From: JBJEDU01 sp051872395
GTDB taxonomy: Bacteria; Bacillota_I; Bacilli_A; RFN20; CAG-826
NCBI GenBank assembly: GCA_051872395.1
Contig: JBJEDU010000035.1
Span: forward strand, 61,709 to 125,708
Reading direction: 5' to 3'
DNA: 64,000 nt
Made by a program: the position numbers and the translations under genes
The notes under the pieces: model-generated
Databases searched by the model: none
Seen by the model: only the letters and a program-made list of their open reading frames with translations
What the model was told of the DNA's origin: nothing
In this document: piece after piece, positions 18,011 through 26,411 of the stretch
Numbering within the stretch: the stretch's first letter is position 1
Layout: the number at the start of each line of letters is the position of its first letter

Positions 18011-19054
18011 TTATTTAGTAATCGTTACTTTCTTTAATCCACGTGGTTTATCTGGATTTATTCCTTTTTTTACACTGAGACCTAAAGAAAATAATTGCAT
18101 AGTTTCAATAAGGGCGAAAGGAGATATAACTTCTTCACATCGAGGAATCATAAATGTCTTTTCGTAATCTTTGAAATATTCATCATTACTGACGACATAG
18201 ACATTCGCGCCAGCATCAAGTAATTTTTCAAACATTTCATAATTATCCATGTTGGCTTTACCAAATCCATGTAATAAGAAAATGTTCGTTTTAGCGTCCA
18301 CAATAGCGAAAGGTCCATGATAAAAATCACTAATAGAATAAGCTTTTGATTTTACATAAGTCGTTTCTTGAAGTTTTAAAGCACTCTCTAAACAAGTGAC
18401 ATAATTAATACCTCTTGAAAGCATGTAAGCATCATAAAAATTAACACATGATTCCGCGAGTTCTAATATTTTTTCTTCGTGTTCAAGGGTCTTTTCTAAT
18501 AATTCAGGCACTAAAGATAAATTTTTTCTGAGATAATCGCTATTAGCGATTTCAGCACAAAGTAATCCCAAAACATACATTTCGCTAATGAATGTTTTAG
18601 TCGCTGCAACACTATGTTCTACTCCACACGCTAAATAAAGGTGATAATGACCTGAAAGCGCTAATAAAGAGTTTTCATTATTCGTTATTGATAAAGTAAA
18701 TGCCCCAGCTTTTTTTGCTTCATCAAGAACTTCTAAAATATCGAGTCCGCTACCAGATTGAGAAACCCCAATGACTAATGTATGTTTATATTTAAGTTTT
18801 CCGTGATATAAAGTTGATACACTAGGGGCGGCAAATCCACAAGGTAGACCAGCAAAAATTTCACATAAATATTTGAAATACACACAAACATTATCACTGC
18901 TTCCTCTGGCAGTAAGAATAACATTTGTAATTTCTTTTTCTTTAATTAAAGAGGCTACTTCTTTAATTTTTTCGATGTTGACATCATATGCTTTTTTTAA
19001 TACATCTTTTTGTTCATGTATCTCTTTATACATGTATAGTTTTTTAATATCCAT
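18011..19054 (-). CDS. SIS-domain aminosugar enzyme, GlmS isomerase-domain type
   Basis: The product has 347 residues. It has two SIS domains and no glutaminase domain. The first holds ARGSSDN (49-55) and SQSGSG (98-103). The GlmS-type catalytic residues are conserved: Glu230 in KLQETTY, His246 in YHGPFA, and a C-terminal Lys (341/342) in PRGLKKVTITK. Lacking a glutaminase domain, such proteins usually run in the deaminating direction (GlcN-6-P to Fru-6-P) or are deglycases for fructosamines. The ATG at 19054 is preferred because GGAGG lies between it and an earlier in-frame ATG. It sits between the ABC ATPase and the PIG-L deacetylase genes. Confidence 0.85.
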   Translation of the reverse strand: MDIKKLYMYKEIHEQKDVLKKAYDVNIEKIKEVASLIKEKEITNVILTARGSSDNVCVYFKYLCEIFAGLPCGFAAPSVSTLYHGKLKYKHTLVIGVSQSGSGLDILEVLDEAKKAGAFTLSITNNENSLLALSGHYHLYLACGVEHSVAATKTFISEMYVLGLLCAEIANSDYLRKNLSLVPELLEKTLEHEEKILELAESCVNFYDAYMLSRGINYVTCLESALKLQETTYVKSKAYSISDFYHGPFAIVDAKTNIFLLHGFGKANMDNYEMFEKLLDAGANVYVVSNDEYFKDYEKTFMIPRCEEVISPFALIETMQLFSLGLSVKKGINPDKPRGLKKVTITK

Positions 19055-19086
19055 ATAACCTCCATCCATAGTTTAGATAATAAAAA

Positions 19087-20247
19087 TTAAACTAATATAG
19101 AAGGTTCATCATCGTCATTATTTAAGAACAAATGAATCTTCTTATTATTCAATTTGATGTAAATAATGTCTCCATTTTTATAGTTAACCCTATCGGTAGT
19201 TTTAATAACCATTGAAGTTTTAGAAGTTGAAACTTTATCAACATTATCTAAGTTTAAATCACCATAAACTAAGGTTTCACTTCCTAATATTTCAACGATA
19301 TTAACTCTTAAAGGGATCCCTGTCTTTCCTTTACAAATCGATATATCTTCACTTCGAATTCCTAATATTGATTTTTTAATATCTTCTTCACTATATTTTT
19401 CATTTATTTTTCTTACTTGTTTTTTATCGACATCGATAGAAATAATTTCTTTATCACCATTAGATATCTTTAAGTTGATATCCGTTTCATTCATAGATAA
19501 ATCAACTTCATAGAAATTCATTTGAGGTGTTCCTAAAAATCCAGCAACAAATCGATTAGTAGGGTAATCATATAAGTTCGTTGGGGTATCAATTTGTTGT
19601 ACGACACCTTTTCTCATTACAACAATTCTTGTTCCCATCGTCATTGCTTCAACTTGATCATGAGTAACATAAATAAAGGTCGTATCCAATTTTTCATATA
19701 ATTTTGTAATTTCCACTCGCATTTGAGCGCGTAGTTTCGCGTCTAAGTTAGAAAGAGGCTCATCAAGTAAAAATAAGCGTGGGGTTCTAACAATCGCTCT
19801 ACCTAACGCTACTCTTTGACGTTGACCACCACTCATCGCCTTAGGTTTACGATTTAATAATTCTTTAATGTCTAATATCTCAGCAGCGTCATTAATTCGA
19901 CGATCAATTTCATCTTTTGGAACATGCATATTTTTTAATCCAAATGCCATGTTTTGATAAGCGGTCATATGTGGATATAAAGCATAGTTTTGGAAAACCA
20001 TTGCGACGTTACGAAATTTAGGTTCAACTTCATTGACAATTTCATTGTCCATGATAATTTCCCCTTTAGAGATTTCTTCTAATCCGGCAATCATTCTTAA
20101 AGTTGTAGATTTACCACATCCAGAAGGTCCAACGAAAACGATGAATTCTTTTTCATTACTCTCTAAATTAAAATCTTTAACCGCGACAACAGTTTCTTTT
20201 TTATTTTTATATTCTTTTGTGACGTTTCGTAAAATTAATTGACTCAT
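19087..20247 (-). CDS. Carbohydrate ABC transporter ATPase, MsmK/UgpC/MalK type
   Basis: The product has 386 residues, normal for the sugar uptake-1 ATPases. Walker A GPSGCGKST (40-48), the Q-loop VFQNY, signature MSGGQRQR (138-145), Walker B LFLLDEP and the D-loop SNLDAKLR are all present. The C-terminal ~140 residues have the TOBE/regulatory fold. It is the only sugar-importer ATPase in the window, whereas two binding-protein/permease sets lack one, so it probably powers both (inference, by analogy with MsmK/MsmX). GAGG lies 7 bases ahead of the ATG, overlapping the stop of the ROK gene. Confidence 0.95.
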   Translation of the reverse strand: MSQLILRNVTKEYKNKKETVVAVKDFNLESNEKEFIVFVGPSGCGKSTTLRMIAGLEEISKGEIIMDNEIVNEVEPKFRNVAMVFQNYALYPHMTAYQNMAFGLKNMHVPKDEIDRRINDAAEILDIKELLNRKPKAMSGGQRQRVALGRAIVRTPRLFLLDEPLSNLDAKLRAQMRVEITKLYEKLDTTFIYVTHDQVEAMTMGTRIVVMRKGVVQQIDTPTNLYDYPTNRFVAGFLGTPQMNFYEVDLSMNETDINLKISNGDKEIISIDVDKKQVRKINEKYSEEDIKKSILGIRSEDISICKGKTGIPLRVNIVEILGSETLVYGDLNLDNVDKVSTSKTSMVIKTTDRVNYKNGDIIYIKLNNKKIHLFLNNDDDEPSILV

Positions 20248-20256
20248 TCAGCTACC

Positions 20257-21569
20257 TCACTTCTTTAGACATTGTCTTAAAATATGGTCCATACCTATTC
20301 TCGTTGCACCTTTAATTCTTCCATTTCTTCCTAAGGTTGAAAAAGATACTTTTGGAGAATAGATAAGTTCACTTAACTNNNNNNNNNNNNNNNNNNNNNN
20401 NNNNNNNNNNNNNNNNNNNNNNNNNNNNNNNNNNNNNNNNNNNNNNNNNNNNNNNNNNNNNNNNNNNNNNNNNNNNNNTTTCTTCCTAAGGTTGAAAAAG
20501 ATACTTTTGGAGAATAGATAAGTTCACTTAACTCCTCTTTGACAATCGCTAAATATTCATCTTTGAATTCGATTGCTCTACCAGAAATAACCACTGTCGA
20601 AATATCTAATATTTCAATAATATTTTTTAATGCTTGTCCAAGCGTTTTAGCGCTTTTATTAACTAAAGCTTTAACTTCTTCATTAGTGTGATAAAGTTCA
20701 ATTACTCTCGTTCTTGTAACATCTTCTTCATTAGTGATTTTCTTGACTTGTTCAATTAAATATCTAAAAGAAATAAATTCATCTAAAAAATCTGTTTGAT
20801 TATCTTGAGTGACTTTTATTAAACCAAATTCACCACAATATCCAACATCACCTTCAAATAAATTACCACCAATAATTAAAGAACCACCAATACCATAGTC
20901 GACAGAAATAAATATCGCATTTTTTGCATTTCGAAGTTCACCAAACTTAAGTTCTGCAATCGCTGATAAATTGATATCGTTATATGTGAATATTTCAGCG
21001 TCTGGAAATTGTTTTTTAAAGACATTGGTAATGAAGTTTTTCTCTTTAAATAATTCTGGGTCGAATTGTTTAGAAAGTGCTAATTCGCCAGTAATAGAAT
21101 TGACTCTTCCAGGAAGAGAAATAACGACTGTACGAAGTTTTAAGTCTTTATATTTTTCTTGCATGAGAATTTGAGTACAAGCAAGAATTATTTCATAAAT
21201 TGATGATGAATTATATTTTTCAATATCTATTCTTTTTAAAGTTAATATTTCTTCTTTAACATTGCTTAAAGCAATAGTTGCTTGAAATGAAGAAATATTA
21301 ATGGCAAGAATTAATCCATAATTTTCATCAATAGAATAAAATACTTGTTTTCTTCCATGTCCCTTTTTAGAAATGGATGATTCAATTTTTATAATTCCTA
21401 AATTTAGTAATTCTTTTGAAATAGATGACATCGTAGCGTTCGATAAAAGAAGTTCTTCCGCTAATTCGGTTTGTGAATAAGGACGGAGTTTTAATTTCTC
21501 CATAACAAGTCGATTATTAACTTCTCGTGAATAAGACTGTGTCTTTCCTTTGGTAATGATGGTTTCCAT
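20257..21569 (-). CDS. ROK-family transcriptional regulator, interrupted by an assembly gap
   Basis: Residues 1-80 form a winged helix-turn-helix (TELAEELLLSNATMSSISKE). The rest is the ROK sugar-kinase-like fold, with a glycine-rich SVDYGIGGSLIIGG stretch and EGDVGYCGEFGL. The ROK GExGH histidine is Leu here and the Cys zinc cluster is absent, so it is probably a sensor rather than a kinase. A 100-N gap sits inside, flanked by a 55-bp duplicate. Removing the gap and one copy leaves 1158 bases in frame (385 residues) ending ...GRIKGATRIGMDHI... then LRQCLKK and TGA at 20257-20259. It is co-directional with, and 9 bases ahead of, the ATPase gene. It probably controls the surrounding glycan genes. 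Confidence 0.88.
20324..20378. repeat. 55-bp exact repeat, left copy at gap edge
   Basis: Identical to 20479-20533, directly abutting the N run. Both copies encode the same part of the ROK gene, so this is one genomic segment assembled twice, at the ends of two contigs. Confidence 0.9.
20379..20478. other. Assembly gap of 100 N
   Basis: Exactly 100 undefined bases, the conventional size for a gap of unknown length. The flanking 55-bp duplication and restored reading frame after collapse indicate that no sequence is really missing. Confidence 0.95.
20479..20533. repeat. 55-bp exact repeat, right copy at gap edge
   Basis: Identical to 20324-20378. An exact overlap of 55 bases between adjoining contigs fits a k-mer-length overlap left by a de Bruijn graph assembler. 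Confidence 0.9.
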
Positions 21570-21588
21570 AAAATTTGTCTCCTAATAA

Positions 21589-24561
21589 TTAATATAAATT
21601 TTCTAATCCATTATTTGCGCTAACTAATACAGCGTTTCCTAAATTAACTGCCGCGAAATAATGGACTTTATCCTCGCTTGAAGCAGGGTAACTGACTTCA
21701 TTGATATTCATGACTGTAAGATGGTATAAATGAACATTTCTCACTATTGCAGTTTCATTTATTACGCCAGAAAAACCTCCAACATAATTGTTTGCAATAA
21801 CTTCGATGTTATCGATAATTAAATCTTTAACTTCACCACTTAAATAACTAAATAAACCAACGCCATATTTACTTTGACGATATGTATTATTTTTTTGAGT
21901 GGAAGATAATGTTAAATAGAGTTCATTATCGGTAATTTTTAAGTTTTTAATGGTATGTCCATTACCATAAAATTTACCATTGAAAGGATTGGATTCCGTT
22001 CCAATTCCATAAATTGTTTGATTTTCAAAATCAATATCATTTGTTAAAACAAATGTTTTGCTATAATTAGCAAATTTATTATCATTATAAGTCAAAATAT
22101 TAAAGTATGTATCAAAATCTTCTTTTGAATTAATAGCAATATATTCATCTAAATCATCGACATTGAATTTGTTTTCGCTATTTTTGCCTAAATAATAAAC
22201 ATAACCAATATTATCTTTTACTAATTTTAAAGTTTTAAATTGATCATTTTCTAAACTAGAAAGCGAAATAGATAAAACATTATTTGAAATAGTAAATTGT
22301 TTATTTTGATGATCAAAAATAGCAACTTCGACTTGTCCAATATCACTGACATCAATGTCAAAATTATTTTCTTCATTTTGATATTTAACGTATATATTAT
22401 TATCCACTGCTATTAAAGGATTAATAACAAAATCACAAGATGAACTGCTAACACTTCCCACTTTCGCATAAATTGAAAAATTAATTGAAGAAGTAATATT
22501 TTCATTGATAGATAATACATTATTTGTTATTGTTACTCCTTTGATTGAAGAAGGAACAGTGAAATAAGATACTGAATAATTATAAGAATTATCTGCTTCA
22601 ATCGTTGAAGATAAAATATACTGTTCTCCTGGAATTAATGAAGTTAAAGAAGAAGTATTTAATGAAATCTTACTAGGAACAGGATAAACATCAAATGTTT
22701 TACTAGATGAATAAATTTCATTGTCTAATTCAAGTTTTATAGTTGCGATAAAACTATTTCCTAAAAAAGATGAAGTATCAATTTTTAAACCATCCACTAC
22801 TAAAGAAGAATCATTGACTTCTAAACGAACATTGTCTTTATATTTTTCCATTAAAGATTGTGGAGAAATAATATAAATAACCTCTATAACATCTCCAACA
22901 ACATAATCAAAAACTTTATTAGTAATATTAATTTGATCAATGAAATAATATTCAAATTGATGAATTAAACTTGGATACGAACCTAAATTAATATTCCAGA
23001 AATTGTTATCAAAATCAGAGAAAGAGTAATTTAATAAAGATGATAATGAATCAAATAAAATTGAATTATAAGCTGGTAATCCGCTTCCAATTAATTCGAT
23101 ATTTTCAGCGTTTTTATATGAATAAACTCTTTGAATAGAGCCTTCATTAAATCCACATATAAGTCCAAAAGAATTATCTCCAAGCACGCTTACATATGAA
23201 ATGCAGGAATCGATTTCCCCAGCATTTCTTCCAACAATACCACCGAGATATTTATAAACACCTTCACCAGTATAATTAGAGATATTTCCTTTCGCTGTGC
23301 AATTTGAAATAGTGCCGCTATTAAAACCAGCAATGACACCAGAATATGACTTTACTTGATTAGTTTTTTCACTAGTCTCAACATTTAAATTTTTAATGAC
23401 ACCAAGTGAACCAATATAACCAAATAACCCAGCGTTATAAGCAAAGTCATCACCACGATTTATATATAATCCTTTAATAGTGTATCCATCACCATCAAAA
23501 GTTCCATTAAAAACATCATTCAAACTCGTTCCATCCGCGACATCGTGATAAACGCCAATTGGATTCCATCCTTTACCTTCGTTATATCCTTCTCCAGTAG
23601 TAGATAGATAAGAAGTTAAATCAATATCATTAATTAATATATAATAGCCTCTAAGAGTTTCCTGATTAGTGGAAATATATAATAAATCATCAACAGTTTT
23701 AATAAACTTATCAGCGACGACAATTTTAACCTTAATATTGTTTCTATTAGTGACGATAGTCAATTCATTTTCCCCGCTTGTCAAAATGGAAAATGCTTCA
23801 CTTGTAAAAGTTAATTTATGGTATTCATTGTCATATGAATAAGTTGAAGAATCGATGATATTATTTTTATTAAACACCATCAATACTTCTTCTGGATAAG
23901 TTTCTAAATCAACATTTGAAAAATCTAAGTAATAAGAAACAGGATTATTACTACTCTTTTCAAATGATTGTGTCTTGGTGCTAGAAGTAGCGATCGAAGT
24001 TTTACTAACAAAGAAATCATGTTCTAAAATCGCACCATTAGAGGAGATAACCACACTAATTCGCGTATTATTTTCCACAAAATCATCAATATTTAATCTT
24101 CCAGAAGAAACATCAATTGTGACACCGTTAATTTTATTTTTTAACGCAAATGTATTAGATAATCCAAGAGAATTAGAAACGACAACATAATCTCCATCGC
24201 TAACAAAAGATGTCGGATTAATTAATAATAATTCAGGAGTTTCATAATCATGAACGAGTGTTAAAACAACTGGAACTGAGGTTTCATTTTTATAAGTTGC
24301 TTGATACAAAACTTGACTATAATTAATAACATTATCATCAAAAGTTATAAGTCCTGTTTTAGGATTAACACTTAACCCACTGATATCATTATTTATAAAT
24401 GAATAAGTAACGCCAGAAACATGATGTTCTACTTTAACAGTATCTCCACTTCTTACTTCATATTCATCTTTTGCAAAAGTGACATGAGAAACACTTTTAC
24501 AACTGCAAAGAGAAAATGATAAAAAGATAAACGAGAAGAACGATAATAATTTTTTTCTCAT
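21589..24561 (-). CDS. Large surface lipoprotein with GLUG-type repeats
   Basis: The product has 990 residues. A lipoprotein signal ends at Cys21 (LCSC). Residues ~25-290 and ~550-770 have the pattern of repeated Ig-like sandwiches. Two beta-helix blocks with GLUG-like repeats occupy ~300-500 (FNGTFDGDGYTIKGLYI, GGIVGRNAGEI) and ~870-985 (FNGKFYGNGHTIKNLKI, VGGFSGVIN). Such repeats are common in surface adhesins and polysaccharide-binding proteins. No catalytic motif is seen. Its ATG overlaps the permease stop (ATGA), so it is translated with the second ABC importer and may help hold the glycan at the cell surface (inference). Confidence 0.82.
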   Translation of the reverse strand: MRKKLLSFFSFIFLSFSLCSCKSVSHVTFAKDEYEVRSGDTVKVEHHVSGVTYSFINNDISGLSVNPKTGLITFDDNVINYSQVLYQATYKNETSVPVVLTLVHDYETPELLLINPTSFVSDGDYVVVSNSLGLSNTFALKNKINGVTIDVSSGRLNIDDFVENNTRISVVISSNGAILEHDFFVSKTSIATSSTKTQSFEKSSNNPVSYYLDFSNVDLETYPEEVLMVFNKNNIIDSSTYSYDNEYHKLTFTSEAFSILTSGENELTIVTNRNNIKVKIVVADKFIKTVDDLLYISTNQETLRGYYILINDIDLTSYLSTTGEGYNEGKGWNPIGVYHDVADGTSLNDVFNGTFDGDGYTIKGLYINRGDDFAYNAGLFGYIGSLGVIKNLNVETSEKTNQVKSYSGVIAGFNSGTISNCTAKGNISNYTGEGVYKYLGGIVGRNAGEIDSCISYVSVLGDNSFGLICGFNEGSIQRVYSYKNAENIELIGSGLPAYNSILFDSLSSLLNYSFSDFDNNFWNINLGSYPSLIHQFEYYFIDQINITNKVFDYVVGDVIEVIYIISPQSLMEKYKDNVRLEVNDSSLVVDGLKIDTSSFLGNSFIATIKLELDNEIYSSSKTFDVYPVPSKISLNTSSLTSLIPGEQYILSSTIEADNSYNYSVSYFTVPSSIKGVTITNNVLSINENITSSINFSIYAKVGSVSSSSCDFVINPLIAVDNNIYVKYQNEENNFDIDVSDIGQVEVAIFDHQNKQFTISNNVLSISLSSLENDQFKTLKLVKDNIGYVYYLGKNSENKFNVDDLDEYIAINSKEDFDTYFNILTYNDNKFANYSKTFVLTNDIDFENQTIYGIGTESNPFNGKFYGNGHTIKNLKITDNELYLTLSSTQKNNTYRQSKYGVGLFSYLSGEVKDLIIDNIEVIANNYVGGFSGVINETAIVRNVHLYHLTVMNINEVSYPASSEDKVHYFAAVNLGNAVLVSANNGLENLY

Positions 24562-25439
24562 CCTTTTAAACCTCCTGCATTTGTCGATTCAATAATTTTC
24601 TTTTGGAAACATAAATATAAAATCAAAATTGGCACAATAGCGATAATCATTGAAGCAAAGATTCTTGGATAATTACCAGCACTGGCATCTTGAAGTTTTT
24701 GTAATCCCACAGCGAGTGTCATCTTAGATGGCATAAATAAAAGAGGTGTAGAATAATCATTCCAATAAACGATTGCTTGAAGTATCGCACACGCAATAAT
24801 TGGACCTTTCGCCATTGGAAGCATAACAGTAAAGAATGTCTTAAATCTTCCTGCCCCATCAATAGACGCTGCTTCCATATATGAAGATGAAATGCTTGAA
24901 AAAGCACTATATAACAAAATGAAATTAAATCCAAAACATCCACTGTAAAGGAATAAAACACCAAGAATTGAATCATCAATTCCAAGAGTTTCCATTAACA
25001 CAACTTGGCTTGGTAATGTACCAACAATTGGAACGACCATTGTAAAGATTGCTAAACCATAAATAATTCCACGACCAACAAATTTAAATTTCGCTAAACA
25101 ATACGCCGCAACGGCACTTAAAAATACATTAATAAAGGTACCAAGAACCGTTAATAAAACGCTATAACCAATCATTGACAATACTGTTTGACCTTCAATT
25201 TCAAACGATAATACCTCAATAAAATTGAGCCCTTTAAATTCTTTAGGCCATCCAAAAATATTTCCACTAGCGAAATCCTCACCACTCTTAAAAGAATTGA
25301 GGAGCATCCATAAAAATGGAAATAATAAAGATACTGCATAGACAACAAATATAGCGAAAACTACCCATTTAGTAATATGATAACCATAGTCAATTTTCTT
25401 TTTAGGTTTCACTCTATTAATATTTGATAAATCTTCCAT
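24558..25439 (-). CDS. Sugar ABC transporter permease, MalG type (second importer)
   Basis: The product has 293 residues, with six predicted membrane helices and the EAA loop YMEAASIDGAGRF near the C-terminal half. The ATG at 25437-25439, one base after the upstream stop, is preferred over a TTG four codons earlier that would overlap the neighbour. It partners the MalF-type permease encoded just upstream. The operon lacks its own ATPase. GH16 upstream and GH94 on the divergent strand suggest beta-glucan oligosaccharides as cargo. Confidence 0.92.
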   Translation of the reverse strand: MEDLSNINRVKPKKKIDYGYHITKWVVFAIFVVYAVSLLFPFLWMLLNSFKSGEDFASGNIFGWPKEFKGLNFIEVLSFEIEGQTVLSMIGYSVLLTVLGTFINVFLSAVAAYCLAKFKFVGRGIIYGLAIFTMVVPIVGTLPSQVVLMETLGIDDSILGVLFLYSGCFGFNFILLYSAFSSISSSYMEAASIDGAGRFKTFFTVMLPMAKGPIIACAILQAIVYWNDYSTPLLFMPSKMTLAVGLQKLQDASAGNYPRIFASMIIAIVPILILYLCFQKKIIESTNAGGLKG

Positions 25440-25440
25440 A

Positions 25441-26409
25441 TTAATAATCAACCTCGCTATATTTCTTACTTAAAAAATGTCTAACTACTAAAATAATAGG
25501 CGCCCATAAAGCTGAACAAAGTAATCCTTTAGCGGCAGCAGTGCAATATTGCGCTGGCGAATAAGATTTTGTAGCTAAGAATATATCTAAAGAAATGGTG
25601 TATGTATTACCTTCACCATTAGTAATCAAAAGTGGTTGTAAATATAAAGTTAAAACATTGGTCATACCAAGAACAATTAATGTCACAATCGTTGGCCAAA
25701 TACATGGAATGACCACATGAATAAATTCTTTAAAGTAACCCGCATGATCAAGTTCCGCAGATTCAAATAATTCTTTTGGAATTCTACCAATCGCTCCACT
25801 TAATAATACGATGTTATAACCTAAACCAGCCCAAATACAGTATATATAAACCATTATTTGGCTAGTTGGATAAACCGATAAGAAGTTGTCTTTAAAGCCT
25901 AACCAACGCATAAAATCATATAAATAACCAAAAGTAGAATCAAAAGAAGTAGTAAAAGCGAAAGCTAAAGCAACAACAGGAATAATATTTGGTAAGAAAA
26001 AGATTGCTCTAAAGACGTTACATAATGGCATCTTTTTACTTAAAAAATAAGAAAATAATAAAGATAAAGGTAACGAAATAAAAATCGTAACAAAAGCAAA
26101 GCCAAGTGAGTTAAGAACGATAACGCTGGTGTTATTTAACCAGCTAACACCAGTTGTATTGATACTATTATTAAAGAAATCTTTTATGATAGTGACAAAA
26201 TTATCAAACCCTACCCATTTGTATTCTCCAGAAATAGTTCCAACTTGGAAGGCATGCATTAAAGAATTGATATTAACAAAAATCCAAGTAACTAAAAATT
26301 GTAAAACTGGATAAAAAAGCATGATGACAATAAAAATATAGTCTCTTGCTTTCTTAGAAAGTCTTTTTTTCTTAGGTGTTTGATAGGTTAAAGTTGTAAT
26401 ATCGTTCAT
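25441..26409 (-). CDS. Sugar ABC transporter permease, MalF type (second importer)
   Basis: The product has 322 residues. A Lys/Arg-rich cytoplasmic N-terminus (KKKRLSKKARDY) is followed by about six membrane helices. The EAA loop reads LFESAELDHAGYFKEF, a slightly divergent form of the usual motif. It starts 2 bases after the GH16 stop and is followed by the MalG-type gene, forming the membrane half of the second importer. The binding protein is encoded divergently at 28029. Confidence 0.92.
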   Translation of the reverse strand: MNDITTLTYQTPKKKRLSKKARDYIFIVIMLFYPVLQFLVTWIFVNINSLMHAFQVGTISGEYKWVGFDNFVTIIKDFFNNSINTTGVSWLNNTSVIVLNSLGFAFVTIFISLPLSLLFSYFLSKKMPLCNVFRAIFFLPNIIPVVALAFAFTTSFDSTFGYLYDFMRWLGFKDNFLSVYPTSQIMVYIYCIWAGLGYNIVLLSGAIGRIPKELFESAELDHAGYFKEFIHVVIPCIWPTIVTLIVLGMTNVLTLYLQPLLITNGEGNTYTISLDIFLATKSYSPAQYCTAAAKGLLCSALWAPIILVVRHFLSKKYSEVDY

Positions 26410-26411
26410 AA

